From NCBI GenBank assembly GCA_015039365.1, contig WION01000017.1:1-64000 (forward strand): a stretch of 64,000 nt of DNA, in the 5' to 3' direction. Below, in pieces: positions 47,207 to 60,559 of the stretch; position 1 is the stretch's first letter; each line of letters starts with the position of its first letter. This stretch comes from Amanita rubescens. Taxonomy: Eukaryota > Basidiomycota > Agaricomycetes > Agaricales > Amanitaceae. The translations under genes and the position numbers were made by a program. The notes below the pieces were generated by a model. The model made no database searches. It was given only the letters and a program-made list of their open reading frames with translations, and was not told where the DNA came from.

Positions 47207-48867
47207 CCTGCGTCGAGCCCATGTGAGTTCTTTCCTGTACTTACCGACAATTTCTTTTGTAAATTTCTGAGTCTGTATTACCATTATTCAGCCGTTCTGT
47301 GGTCCGTTGCTACGAGTATCTGATCAATGTGAAGGAATAATGAACGCCCTATTGGCTATGTGATTTCGCAGAACGCCAGCCATGCTGCACATTACACGGT
47401 TTTCTATGTCAAGTGTTAGGTTCAGATTCCTTGCTTTGTTAGCTAGAGCTGGGCGGCGGATGGGTAGTTATTGCGCTCGATTCAACCGCCTTGGCGCATG
47501 GGAGCCTTTTTCCTGGTTAGTTGTCGTCTCATTAGCATGGGCATTACGCCGTTCATCGCTTACATTGGTACTTGGAAATTTTAACGTCGTGCTTCTAGCC
47601 ATTCTACCCTTCTCCGCCGCGGCAGGAGAGCGTATCGTCAGCCAACCTTTATGCGCGCATAGACAGTGCGTCTTACGTGCTGTCTGATTGTCAACTGTTA
47701 ATGCCATAGTTAGAGAACCCGCGCCATCTGTAACGATTCATCAATAACTCACGTTGCGAAATTTTCGGCTGTGCAAGTTAGTCGCATGCCGCAAGGATGC
47801 TGTTCGACTAATCTATATGCATCGTCATGTCACTATGCTTCCGTCTCGCGCGTCTTCAGTCCAACGGACAGTACCTTTTCGGCTAAACATGATGTATCCA
47901 ATAAAGCTTCCGATCGAGTGATCGATTCATGTTGTAAGACGTGTTTTTGGCTCTATTTCGCCCCGATTGATTCGCTTAGATGAAAGGCCGTCGGTGTTGT
48001 GTAGTGGTAACCCGAGCTCGTCGCGAGTCATTAATTCCTTAATTCGATCACCGAGACTTGCTTGCTTTTCCCGAGAATAACGACCCACTTTGAGGGCGAA
48101 GCAGTCAAATAAATCTGATTGCACGTCAAGACTCCCAGGAGATGCAAAGTTCAATACCGGTGGAAGCCGCAATTTGAACTTCTAGTTCAAAGCGGACTTG
48201 TTATCAATCACAACTGGCTTAATCCGAGGCTGCGCTCGCGGACCCTTCAATTCATTCGACAAATTCTCATGGTGCAAGTCCGCCGCTCGCAGCGCAAAGC
48301 TTAAAAATCAATTGAAAGTAACGTGGACTCTCCAGCATAGCCACAAATTACGAAAATGACGTTACTGCTGACCGTCAAGGGACTACCAGCTAACCGATTC
48401 CATTAACCGGAGTATTCTTGTCAACCAACTGTCGCTCCTTGGCCGCTTTATGGAATCTCTACATCGAAACTAAGATGTCAAAAAAGCTCTTGCTCGTAGC
48501 GAGAAGCAAACCTTGGCGTGGTTTGGAATTGTAATGGAAGTGGGAACGAAGCTTATCGGATACGAAATGACAATTTACTTGCTCGACACTTTGCAGACGT
48601 CGTCCTACTTGGGCACGCCTGGCTCTGGAAAGGAAATATTGGAAGACGGTTTCTGACGCGCCCTTGTAACCGACCCACACTGTCAAGCGCTATGAGATAC
48701 GTTGAGCCTAATCCATCTCAGACTACGAACTTCAAAGTTCGCTTCAAAGTCCGGTTTTTGAGAGTTAGGTCCGTTTCTGCGGCGCCGCTAATTGGAAATT
48801 TCGCACAGGCGACATTTTTCTTCCTCTGCGTCTCCGACTCTACACATTTTTCCTGTTGTTGCTCGAA
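47207..48867. other. 1.66-kb stretch without recognisable gene
   Basis: Frames up to about 117 codons exist on both strands but none has family likeness, a convincing start or consistent introns. A frame at 47382-47687 has hydrophobic segments but no other support. Confidence 0.35.
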
Positions 48868-50276
48868 ATGACTATGGGTCGCAGTCGCGGTACTGATGTC
48901 GCACCTCTGCTGGACAAAATGCCTACTCCGTCAGTTCCCAAGTATCCTCTTGGATTATTCCCGCCCTCTGTCAGACCATATCTTGAACTGATCAGACTTG
49001 AAAAGGTAAGCCGCGCCAATTGCGTTTTTGTGGTTGTTTTTCTTACTCCAGTTGACAAGCCTACGGGAACGAAGCTCATGTTCTGGCCATTTTGTATGTG
49101 TGCTGCTTTTTTCTTCTAGTGAATTGCATATCGAGGCTCAATAACAGCATGGGGGTTAACGATGGGAGCATATCGGATACATTTACCTCTCGAACAGTAT
49201 TGGATCGAGATTTTGAAATGTCTCTTTGGTGCCTTCATATTGCGATGCACTGCCTGTACAATAAACGATATATTGGACCGAGAAGTAGACGCAGGTGTCG
49301 GTAGGTCTGCCGACTCCCTGTATTTTCAAGCGTCTGACTTGGGCTATGCAGAACGGACAAAAAACAGACCTTTAGCGAGCGGTCGCATATCCCTATTCAG
49401 AGCTTCGATCTATGTCTTTATCCAATCCGTCGTCGGGATCTGTTTTTTCTACGCGACTACCTCAGGCGCAGCGTGTGTTTCTTCAACTACGGGCTTCACG
49501 GAATTTGCTGACGTCTCGCTAGTCTCTACGTGGCTTTGTTTCAACTTATTCCCCTGTAAGTACTGCAGCGCCATGCTTGACCCGAATCTAATCTTCATAA
49601 TCAGTTTCGCTGTTTACCCTCTCTTCAAGCGCTTTACTTATTGGCCTCAAGCCTGGCTTGGGATTGCAATGAATTTCGGTTTTATCACGGCCTGGATTTC
49701 GACAACAGGTTCTATGGATGCGCACCTGATTTTCGCTGGGATGACAGCTTGCTGGTGGTGAGTAGCCCTTCGACCTGCGATTCTCCTTTTAGTGGATTGA
49801 ACACCTATTGACAGTTGGACGATGTTGTATGGTGCGTATCGTTGACATGCTTACTGACGCCTCTATAACATGAATTGAATAGATACAATTTATGCCTGTC
49901 AAGACAAAAGCGGCGATATTAAAATGGGAATTCGTTCCACCGCAATCTTGTTCGGTTCATGGATCAGACCGTTTCTCGTGGCTTCCGCTGCTGCGTTTTT
50001 GTCAATGTTGGCTATTGCAGGTTATCTCAATGAGCAAGGCGCTATTTACTATGCACTATCTGTGGGAGGAACAGCTGTTCATTTGGTTTGGCAGCTTTTT
50101 ACAGTTGATCCAGACGATCAGTCAAGTTGTTGGGGTACGTGACTTGTATATTATGCGCTGCGGGCCAATACTTACTTGGCGAAGCCATCTTTAATAGCAA
50201 CGGTCAACTTGGTCAGATTGTTTGGACAGGACTCATGCTCGATTACCTAGGAAAATTAGGATTAGTTCCTTGTTAA
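48868..50276 (+). CDS. UbiA-family prenyltransferase
   Basis: Membrane prenyltransferase attaching polyprenyl or farnesyl groups to aromatic acceptors. Start MTMGRSRGTDVAPLLDKMPT; LFPPSVRPYLELIRLEK, TGTKLMFWPFAWGLTMGAY, first Asp-rich motif INDILDREVD, ERTKNRPLASGRISLFRASI, FAVYPLFKRFTYWPQAWLGI, NFGFITAWISTTGSMDAHLI, second motif YDTIYACQDKSGD, IKMGIRSTAILFGSW and the end NGQLGQIVWTGLMLDYLG. Six introns, intact, about 350 aa. No mitochondrial presequence is visible, and the first motif (INDILDREVD) is closer to meroterpenoid-type UbiA enzymes than to typical COQ2 as I recall them, so ubiquinone synthesis is only one option. Confidence 0.8.
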
Positions 50277-50371
50277 TGTTTAGAGCGGTCATTGCAATAT
50301 AAAGTCTTTTTGTGCGTAGGACAAAACAAAAATCAATCCGACCCTCTCATTCGTGCCGCCGGAAGATATAA

Positions 50372-50562
50372 TGGACACTGAGGGATTTGAACCCTCGACC
50401 TCACGCATGCAAGGCTCGCGAGTGACAGGTTGCCCTCACACACGCAACTCTCGCCGCGGGCACTAAGACCCTCACACACATCGAGCTGACCAAACTCACG
50501 CGCGAGAGGAACCCTCGCACCGCACATGCGAAGCGTGCGCGCTACCCCTACGCCAAGTGCCC
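50372..50562 (-). tRNA. tRNA-Ala(CGC) split by a 119-nt insert
   Basis: The 5' half (50527-50562, read GGGCACTTGGCGTAGGGG...CTTCGCA) and 3' half (50407-50372, read TGCGTGAGGTCGAGGGTTC...) join to a 72-nt tRNA differing at one or two bases from the intact neighbour at 50576. The insert (50408-50526) sits after position 37, the usual nuclear tRNA intron site. At 119 nt it is far longer than most tRNA introns, and GCATG is repeated at both edges. Confidence 0.6.
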
Positions 50563-50575
50563 TTGGGAGATAAAA

Positions 50576-50647
50576 TGGACACTGAGGGATTTGAACCCTC
50601 GACCTCACGCATGCGAAGCGTGCGCGCTACCCCTGTGCCAAGTGCCC
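50576..50647 (-). tRNA. tRNA-Ala, anticodon CGC
   Basis: A 72-nt minus-strand tRNA. Acceptor stem GGGCACT/AGTGTCC, anticodon stem CACGC/GCGTG around loop TTCGCAT (anticodon CGC), T-arm GAGGGTTCAAATCCCTC. Continuous without intron. Confidence 0.88.
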
Positions 50648-50933
50648 GTCGCTTTATCAGATTCTCCTAGAACACGACATTATGTTTTCAGGAACAGTGC
50701 GTGTTCTGAAGATAGAAAGGCGCATTCGGATCCCATCAGACGGCGACTTGTACGACAGGTCCCAAATTGATTTGGTGCGGTGTTAATGCTACAGCATGAG
50801 GTAATGGCAACAGTTCGTTGCAGTGTTGGCTTCAGACTGAGGTAGTTGTGACACATAGCACGTGACTGTAACACTGCCCCTAACCCGAACACGCAATGCG
50901 ATAACTTGGCAAAGTTCAAGCTGTTCAACGGCC

Positions 50934-53900
50934 ATGAGCTCCTCAGACCGCCGCCGCCATCAGCAGCAACGGCGTCCAACAACCATCAGCGAGCTCTCAG
51001 AGCGCGCTCTCGACAATCTCTATGACGAGAACAAGCCCCTCAAACATTACCTCAAGGTCGCCGAGCGATATCGTAGGGACGCCAGGGACTACAACTCCAA
51101 GGGGGACCTCGAGAACGCTTTCATTTACTTCGCTCGTGCCGCAACATTAGTTCTTGACAAGTTACCCACCCATAGAGAGTATTACACTCTATTGACTCAA
51201 ACTCAACGGGGCAATCTGAACCTGGTCCGTACTTTTCGTCTTTCATCCATTCTTGTCCATTCTATGCCATCATGCCACTTCTCAGAGTTTCTATTATATT
51301 GTGCCGATTATGATGGCTAGCCTGTGCACTACGCTCGCATGACAAGAGCATTCCAAACAAATGAGCGTTCAATGTCTCCCGTGATTCCGCCTCCTTATCT
51401 CAAAGACATTCTCACTCAGAATTGACGCCCTTCTTTACAGAACGGTACAGACATATTGGAAGATCTTGGGGATCTCAAGCGCAAGCTTACCAATCGTTAC
51501 GAAGAATGGATGAGGGACCATCCCGAGGGCGAGGAGCCTGGACCCGCTGCGAGCATTTCTGTCGCTGGTGCGCTTGTTAATGATCCCGATTCCAGTCTTC
51601 GACATACACGGAGCAAGGGAAAAGAACGGGAGAAGAGTCGGAGTGGCCATCAGCGTCGTATTCAAGAAGAGTATTCGCTTTGGCGGTACGATGACTATGA
51701 TGTCGACGACGTCGATGAGCTTGCAGAGCGGGAGCGCAGGCGAAACAGAGATCGGGACTCTTTCCGTGATCGAGGCGTATTCGTCACTCCGCAGCCTTCG
51801 CCTCGTGCCCGGGAAGCGAAAAAGGAAGCCGCCGTTGCGGCCGCACGGGAAGCGGCGTCAATGTCACAGAGACATCCCACTCCCGATTATACCTTCTCGC
51901 GACCCCCTCTAAGGTCTCAGAATGGTCACACAAATACCACTCCTGGCCGAGACAGCAATGACGAGAGTAGGAGATATATGGAAAGTGAGCGGCAATACCA
52001 ATACGAGCAGCAGCAGAAGGAAATGAGGCACCGGGAAGAAGAGATTATACGCAGACGAGAACAGGAAACCAAAAGAAGAGGAGAGGAAGAGGGTATCATG
52101 AGGCGGCAGAAGGAGTCCGAAGAAGCCGCTCGTGCAGCGAGGCCCGATCCTCGGGCTTTTGGCGACACTAGTGCTCGAGCGGGTGGATTGGCTACACAGA
52201 GCTCTGTCGCATCCATCGCATCTGTATCCACCGTGGCTTCGTCAGCACCATCTACTCTTTTCCAGCCGCGTTCGCCTGCGCCTTCAACCCCTGCATCATC
52301 ATTCTATCACGGTTCAGCTACCACGTCCTTTTATGCGCCTGCGCCTGGTTCCTCGTCGACGCAAGTGATGGCCAAGGCACCGCCATCTTATCCGAAGCCC
52401 GGATCGTCGTTGACCACCGTCATGTACGCCAACTCGGGAAATTCGACTTCAATACCTCCATCTCACGTCGAACCTCCTGTTATACCACCACAACCTCAGC
52501 AAATTACGCCTCCACAGTCGATACAACAGCAAGTGTCCCAACAAGTGCCTCAGCGTGCACCGCCTCAATTTGAAGTTCCTTCATACGGAACACCTCCACA
52601 TGAAATACCTCCGCGGCCGAATCCTCCTCCGCAGCAGGAGCACCCATCTGTGTCCTTCCAGGAGCCTGCTCCTCCTCCATCCTTCGTTGAAGACGGACCC
52701 ACTATGCTGCCTATAGAGCCTGCAAGGCTAGATGGGGATAACACTGACTCAGAATCAATATATCCCACGAATTCGCGCGGGGACGATAAGAGGCGCTCGA
52801 ACATTGCTTACCTTCAAACTGGTGCCAGACCCGAGCTACAGCGTACCCCGACACGTAGCAAGATCAGAAGGTAAGCTCTATCGATTAGTTACGTCACGCT
52901 CAGTGATAATTGTGACATAGTCCTTCTCCTGTCACGACGACGTCACCACCACCTTCTGAAGTTCCCCAAGCCATGTTGTTCTACCCTCAGCTCATGTCGC
53001 AACACCAGAAAAGACAAGGTTATCACCCTTCTTCGAATTCGATGTTTGTACCTCCCCTGGTGTCTCACCCCCCAAGCCATATCGCCGGCGGCTTTTATAG
53101 CAATGCTTCGGAAATCCTGCATAATCAACCAAGATACCAGAGCTTCGTACCATATCCGTATCTACCCACTCAACAGCCCTCACCTGCGAACTCCTCTTCC
53201 CCATCTTCTCAACCCCGTGTGAACTATCCGGGACTTCCTCAACCCGTTGCGCTGCCTACTCCACCTGTCTATCCGTCTGTTTCAGCTGAAAAGTCGGTGC
53301 ATGGGTTATTGCCCACACCACCGTCATCAGCTCGGTCTCGGTCATCTTCGACTTCGAAGCAAGGACGAGTATTGAAGACGGTTACCCTACCGAAAGAGGT
53401 CCTTCCGCGGTTCCTTGCAATCGCAAAGGTGAATACGGCGATGAACAGGGAGACGTGTGGTTTGTTGTTAGGGAAGGATAAAGGGAGCAAATTCTCTGTT
53501 ACCACCTTGCTGATACCCAAGCAACATTCGACGAGCGATACCTGTACGATGGATGAAGAAGAGCTGGTCCTGCAATTCACAGAAGAAAGAAGTCTGATTA
53601 CCCTTGGTTGGGTACGTAATTTACATGTTAATCGACATCTCCCTAATCGATTGGGATTCTCTTAATAGATCCATACCCATCCATCTCAGTCTTGTTTTAT
53701 GTCATCCGTCGATCTGCACACCCATTCTGGATTCCAACGAATGTTACCAGAGTCGTTTGCGGTTGTATGCGCTCCTAAATCAACGCCAAAGTACGTTTCG
53801 GCATTTGTAGATGTTTGTCATTACTGATGACCTTCCAGTTATGGCATATTTCGGCTTACTGACCCGCCCGGGCTCAAGGTTATTTTAGATTGCGCGGAAA

Positions 53901-54059
53901 AAGATGCGTTTCACCCGCATCCTGATATTCCGATTTATACCGTGAGTCATGCTACGATGACACATTACAACGGTATTCTAATCGCGTAAGCAGGACGCGG
54001 ATAAGGGGCATGTTCAAATCAGAGAAGTGGCCCCACTGGAGATTGTTGATTTACGATGA
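50934..54059 (+). CDS. AMSH-like K63-specific deubiquitinase (JAMM)
   Basis: Endosomal Zn-metalloprotease that trims K63-linked ubiquitin from cargo at ESCRT. Start [20 protein letters not shown]; the N-terminal USP8-dimerisation/MIT-like domain ([40 protein letters not shown]) continues after a long intron (about 51224-51440) as [21 protein letters not shown] long disordered middle is rich in Arg/Glu coiled coil ([20 protein letters not shown]) then Pro/Ser/Gln. C-terminal JAMM domain: [30 protein letters not shown] (Glu), zinc motif [52 protein letters not shown] and the end [10 protein letters not shown]. All zinc ligands are present; intact; about 870 aa. Confidence 0.9.
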
Positions 54060-54223
54060 CGCCGCGGGCCGGCTGTCACTACGATCATTGTACAATACCC
54101 CGCCTTATTATGATGTCATAACGTATGTTGTATAACAGCCGCAATGTCAAAGTCTCAGATTTCCAATGATGCTGACGCATAAGCCGAATAAATAAGGCAC
54201 GCCAAGTCCGTTCGTTAACCACC

Positions 54224-57200
54224 ATGGCTCATCGTAGCTCGTCGCGTCTGGAGGAAGGCATCGCTCAGGGTTCGGGCTCGATGGAACTCCAGCCTTTAGC
54301 AAGTGGGTCGGGCACGGCGGGAGGTCGCCTCGCGGTTCCGCAAGACTACCACCGGCGTGGAAGTCCACATGAAAGCCACACCGCCCAAGGCCAAAGACCC
54401 GTTATCGGCCAGAGGTGTTCCTCCTTTGTCAATGTAGACCATTTTGACCCCTCGGGCGTCGAGCAACTCCGTCAAACTCTATCTCACCTGTCAGTGGCAT
54501 CCCCGAATGGAACCCCATCGAACCAGGATGTAAATGAGGAAATGCGTTCGGTTGATTCAGAGGCTACGTTGGGGGGTGTTGGCTTGGGCGAGAATTTTGA
54601 TTTTGAAAAGACGTTGCGAGAGTACTTGCGGCGGTGAGCAACTTTCAGTTGTACTATCAGGTTAGCATTGATTTAACTTTTCTTCGTTTCTTCGTTGCGT
54701 GTTAGGGGGGAGGAAGCTGGGATCAAGCGACGCGATCTGGGAGTTGGTTTCTGGAATTTGCGTGTGGTTGGTCTTGGCGCGGCTGCGAGCCAGCAGACGA
54801 CGTTTGGATCGATTTTTAATCCTATGAACATCGTCAATTTGGTCAGAAGGCTCAGGCACCCTCCTGTGCGGGACATCATCTCGGGATTTGAGGGGGTAGT
54901 ACGTCCTGGAGAGATGCTTCGTGAGATTCTCCCTCTCATTCAAGAAAAACCTTGCTGATCATCGTTGATAGTGGTACTGGGCCGTCCAGGCGCTGGTTGT
55001 TCGACTCTTCTCAAAGTACTCGCTAACCAGCGGGAGGATTACCACGCCGTGGAAGGAACGGTTTACTACGACGCGATGACTCCTCACGAGATCGAGAAGC
55101 ATTACAGGGGCGATGTTCAGTATTGTCCTGAAGACGACAGACATTTCCCTATGCTTACTGTGCGCCAAACGCTCGCTTTTTCTGCAAAGACAAGGGCACC
55201 TCGTCAGCGGGTCGTGGGACACGATAGACGCTCTTTCGTTGGGTTTATAACCGATATCACGATGACGTTATTCGGACTTATGCGCGTTTCCAATACGCCC
55301 GTCGGAGATCAGGCTATTCGGGGAGTTAGTGGCGGTGAGAAGAAACGCGTTTCGTATGAGAATCCTATTTTTGAAGTTCAACTTGCTAATTACGGAACAG
55401 AATTGCCGAGAGCCTTAATACCAGAAGTTTGCTACATACATGGGATAAGTAAGATACTCGCTCTTCTCTAAGACGATGTATGTTCACGGCGTTTTCAGCT
55501 CTACGCGTGGTCTTGATTCAAGCACTGCGCTTGAATACGTTCGAGCCCTTAGAATTGCCACGGACATCCTCAAGCACACAACTGTCGTATCTATATACCA
55601 AGCCGGCGAGAAGCTATACGACGTTTTCGATAAAGTTTGTCTTATCTATGAGGGCCGTATGATATACTTTGGTCCAGCTGACCAAGCTCGCCAATATTTC
55701 GTTGATATGGGTTATGCGCCTGCAAATCGTCAAAGCACAGCAGACTTCTTAGTCGCCGTGACTGATCCTCTTGGACGCAAACAAAGAAACGACTACGATC
55801 CATCGGTTCATGGGCCTCTACCGCAAACACCAGCAGAATTTGAATTGTATTATCGCAATTCAGATCTCAGGAGAAGAAATCTCGAGGATCTGGAGGCGTA
55901 CAAACGCGATTTCATTAATCAGGAAAAGTCCCATGCCTACCTGGAGAGTGCGGTAGCCGAACATGGTCGTTTTTCTCGGAAGAAGGTTAGCTCCACTCCG
56001 CTATATGTCAACAGAAGGACTGACGAATTCGTAGAGCCCTTATACTATTTCCTTACCTATGCAAGTAAGGATCGTCATGCTTCGGAGAGCGCAGATCATA
56101 CGAGGCAAATGGTCTACGGAAGCTTTGCAGACATCGTATGTTGCCTTGAAACGATTATGAGGGTGCTCGCTCAGCTATGCCTAGGACATTTATTGTTCAG
56201 GCCATCATCATTGGTACAGTTTTCGCGAATCTTCCGGAGGCAACCTCTGCGTATTTTTCACGCGGTGGTGTTTTATTCTTGTAAGGACAGTTATTTGCGA
56301 TCTGCGGGATTGGACTAACCGCTGTTAGTGCGGTTTTCGTTCCTGCACTATTTAGCATGTCGGAGATCCCAGCACTATTTGCTCAGCGTCCCATCGTTCA
56401 CCGACATCAAAGAGCTGCCATGTATCACCCGATGGCTGAAGCGATTGCTATGACCATTGTTGATCTGCCGATAACTTTCGTAACAATGGCGCTTTACACT
56501 ATCATCCTCTATTTTATCGTGCATTTGCAAAGAACCGCTGGCCAATACTTGTAAGCCATCTGCATCAGATTTGAGTCGCCGACGCGAAAATATCTTACCA
56601 TCTCTCCACTCGTAGTATATTTCTATTATTCGTCTTCACCGTGGCAGTGTCCTTGAGAGCATTCTTCCGTATGTTGGCAGCTCTGTTTAAAGCCGAAGCC
56701 CCAGCGCAAGCTCTCTCCGGCGTTCTAATTCTGGCCCTGTCCCTGTACACTGGATACCAAATTCCAAGACCAAGCATGATCGGCGCATTACGCTGGATAT
56801 CCTTTATCAATGTTCGCTTTCATATGGCTTTTATCACGACACGTGCTGATATCCCTCTTAGCCTTTACGATATGCATTTGAGGCGCTCATGGTGAACGAG
56901 TTTCATACCTTAGACGGCATCTGCTCCTCTCTCGTCCCATCTGGCCCAGGATATGAAGATGTTTCGCTGGCAAATCAAGTCTGTACTGTCATTGGGTCCC
57001 TGCCTGGGCAAGACAGAGTTGACGGGAATAGGTTTGTGAATCTTTCGTTTCAGTACAGCCACCGTCATCTGTGGATGGTGAGTAGGTTTGTCATCCGAGA
57101 TGTCAGAATCTGAGCTCCTCGTCACAGAATTATGGTATTCTTTGCGCATTCGGAGGTGGATTCTTCTTGCTTCTTGCCATTTTCACGGAATTCAACACAA

Positions 57201-60026
57201 AAGTTGCGGGTGAAACCCCCTCCCTGAAGTTCAAGCGAGGGACCAAAGCGCCAGTCGTGCAAGCTGCTCAGAAGGAAGTAAACGACGAAGAGAATGATGT
57301 TCGTGGCGCGGCAAACGGTGAATTGGAGACGATAGATCAGGCAATTGCATCGGAGGAAAAGGCCAAAGAAGCCATGTTAGATCAGCCCAAAATGACTAAC
57401 GTATTTTCGTGGGAGCATTTAACGTATAAGGTTCGGGTATCAGGGAAAGAAATGACACTGTCAGATGACGTTTTCGGCTATGTCGCCCCCGGCAAGTTGA
57501 CGGCGCTTATGGGGGAGTCTGGAGCGGGAAAGGTTAGTGATTGAGCTTTTGTTGGATGTGTCTTATTGATCTACTAATTTAGACGACGCTACTCAATGTC
57601 CTTGCGGAACGCGTTGATACAGGGGTCGTCACGGGAGATAGGTTCTTTAACGGTCAACGGCTTCCACCTGATTTCCAGGCACAAACGGGGTATTGTCAAC
57701 AAATGGACACACATGTACCGACGCAAACTGTACTGGAGGCATTGATATTTTCAGCCCGCTTGCGTCAACCACGCTCAGTACCGATATTTGAAAAAATCGA
57801 ATAGTAGGTACATCTTTTATTGGCTTGACCGAATGACGGAGCTTCGAAGTGCCAAGAAATGCCTTAAAATGTGTGGTCTAGAAGAATTTGCGGACGCCAT
57901 GGTATATTCGTTAGGAACCGAACTCCGAAAACGATTAACGATTGGAGTGGAATTGGCTGCGAAGGTATACATCCCTCATTCGTTTTAGGCGAATTAATTT
58001 GATATGTGTCATAGCCAAGATTGCTTTTATTCCTGGATGAGCCGACGTCGGGGTTGGACTCGCAGAGCGCTTGGTCCATCGTTTCGTTCTTGCGCGAATT
58101 GGCTGATAACGGGCAAGCTATCTTGTGCACGTAAGTTCAAAAACCTTGCATGGCGTTTGCCTTACCCCATCATTTTTTAGGATTCACCAGGTGATAATTG
58201 TTATTGCTTTTACACTGAATATGTCTGACATGAACGGTCAGCCATCCGCGGAGTTATTCCAGGTTTTTAAAGTCCTCGTGTCGCGGATGCAATACCTGAT
58301 TCTTCAATTGTAGGTATTCGACCGGCTATTGCTACTTCAGCGTGGCGGGAAAATGGTTTTCTTCGGTGATATCGGACATCATGCGACAAACGTGATTGAA
58401 TACTTCGAAGAATCCGGGTCACGAGAATGCGAGCTGGGTGAAAATCCGTACGGGCCATTTCGGTTTGCATTGCTGTTGACTGATTTCAGCTTTTAGCGCA
58501 GAGTTCATGCTAGACGTTGTAGGTGCAGGTGCGACAGCTACTACTGATAGAGATTGGAACGATGTCTGGTTGAACTCGAGTTTGTGCAAGAGGGAGCTTA
58601 GAACGTTGGAGCGTATCCATGAGGAGGGTCGAAAGCACCCACCCGTGGGCGCGACATTCCACGGAGTATTTGCCGTCCCATGGGCTTCGCAAGTTGCTGC
58701 GCTTTGTGTCCGGCAGCATCAGTATTATTGGCGTGCTCCCACCTATCTGTTATCGAAACTGATGCTCAACATCATCGGAGGATTGTTTATTGGATTTACG
58801 TTTTTCAAGTCCAAAGATACAATTCAGGGTACTCAGAACAAAGTATTTGTGAGTTCCATCGTCGCCATCGTCACTAGTATATCATTGATTTGTGTAGGCC
58901 ATATTCATGGCCACAGTATTGGTGCGTGCCTTTCGAAAGTTCTATCAAGCTTCCCGTGACGTGTCATAACAGAGCGCACCACTTTCTAACCAAATTGTGG
59001 TTCCCTTTATCAACGTAAGCCTATTCTCTCTGGCCCGGAACAGTGCTCATGAGTGTTTCAGATACGGAACATTTACGAAATCAGAGAGCGCCCAAGCCGC
59101 GTATATCATTGGTCAGCACTGGTCACAGCTCAGATAGTTGTTGAAATACCCTGGAACGTCATCGGCGCATCCCTCTTTTTCTGTTGCTGGTACTGGACCG
59201 TTGGTTTTCCAGAGTCGAGAGCGGGATACACGTACCTGCTCTATGGATTTTTGTATCCGCTCTACTTTTCCACCTTTGCGATGTGGGTAGCTTCGATGAG
59301 TCCGTCGCCGGTCATCGCCGGCTTACTTGCGTCGTTCTTCTTCACCTTTGTCCTCACTTTGTGCGTTTCTAATTCTCTACTGTTTAGATTGAAGCTGACT
59401 TTTCGACAAAGCAACGGTGTCTTGCAGCCTTTTCGGTTATTGGGATGGTGGAAGTGGATGTACCACCTATCTCCATATACCTATCTTATAGGTGGACTGG
59501 TCGGCCAAGGTCTGTTCGTTTCCGCTTCTCCTCTCCTGGGACTTACTCTGCCTTCCAGCTGTTGGCCGCGGACCAATCCAATGCGCACCGAAAGAGCTAG
59601 TGACGCTCGAACCACCCGCAGGTACGACCTGCGGGGACTTTTTGGGACCGTTCATCGCGAACAAGGGCGGATCCGTGAGCAACCCCAGCGGGACGAGCGG
59701 TTGTCTTTTTTGTTCGAGCGCGACGACGGACCAGTTTCTCGGACCACAGTTTAACATCTTCTATTCGTTGAGGTGGAGGAATTTGGGTATTTTCTGCGCG
59801 TATATCGCGTTTAATGTAGGTGCTCACGACTTTCGTGCAGTGGTTTTGAATTGACGTGCGCAATTAGGCAGCTCTCATTTACATTTTGACATACGTGTTT
59901 AGAGTACGGTCGCCTTTGGGTATGATAGCCGATCTCAAGGAAAATGTAAGGCTGCGGAGACACGGCAGTGGTAAGGAGACGCTGGAACCGGCTTCTCCGT
60001 CCGGCAAAAGAACTAGCCAAGTCTGA
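54224..60026 (+). CDS. PDR-type ABC transporter (ABCG full transporter)
   Basis: Plasma-membrane drug or lipid exporter in reverse (NBD-TMD)2 order. Start [23 protein letters not shown]1: [20 protein letters not shown] with Cys replacing Lys as usual in PDR proteins, signature [26 protein letters not shown]1: [40 protein letters not shown]. Extracellular loop [23 protein letters not shown]2: [66 protein letters not shown]2: [40 protein letters not shown], ending [17 protein letters not shown] and SGKRTSQV at 60026. About 20 short introns; every apparent frame break checked is a splice site, including one 10-nt and one 21-nt exon (GATTCACCAG, CCATCCGCGGAGTTATTCCAG region 58180-58261). Intact, about 1,480 aa. 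Confidence 0.9.
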
Positions 60027-60113
60027 ATGATGTATTTTATTATTTCGATTTGTCTTGAAAATAGTCATTGGAATCTTGAGTTCTAGATAACACGAATAGA
60101 TGGATATGGTGGA

Positions 60114-60559
60114 CTAATATGCTTTACCCGTTTCTCCAAAGCCGTGGTTCTGACCCATGCTAAATGCTTTCGTACATTGCGCCATGGTCACAGATCTGCA
60201 CGAGCATACTGAAGACGCTCGAACGACAAGGCAACATTCACGCTCTTGAAATCGCATCTGTCATGTAGAAATTCTTGATAGGCCTCTCAAACGGCACACT
60301 CTTCACCGTCGCCCCTGTCGTCCTCTTCGCGACCACATCAAGTCCCGCAAGCGCCACCTCCATCGAGGTACCCTCCGTAACGTCGTACCGTACCAGGGTA
60401 GGCGAGATCTCCCACATCCGATCCCGCAACGCCAACGCATCGTCATACGGCAGCGGCGACCCAAGTGACCCGGACAGCGCCCGGATGATCTTCCAATTTT
60501 CCCGAGACGCACCGGGAGGAGGAACCCCCAACCGAGCTCTACCCTCCGTATTTACACGT
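60114..60559 (-). pseudogene. NDUFS1 (complex I 75-kDa subunit) 3' part
   Basis: C-terminal part of mitochondrial NADH-ubiquinone oxidoreductase 75/78-kDa subunit: RVNTEGRARLG-VPPPGASRE, NWKIIRALSGSLGSPLPYDD, ALALRDRMWEISPTLVRYDV, PIKNFYMTDAIS, an intron, then SVTMAQCTKAFSMGQNH and stop at 60114. About three residues are missing after RARLG relative to the family. Upstream of 60559 the likeness stops at a splice-acceptor-like AG. The rest of the gene resumes 3.07 kb away at 63626. Confidence 0.7.

Noticed and set aside
48590..48640. Walker A-like GTPGSGK reading near 48615
   Set aside because: Short frame without other nucleotide-binding motifs; chance match.
55340..55510. Apparent frameshift after the first ABC signature motif
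   Set aside because: Explained by two normal introns: C|GTATGAG..CAG and GATAA|GTAAGA..TTTTCAG restore [25 protein letters not shown].
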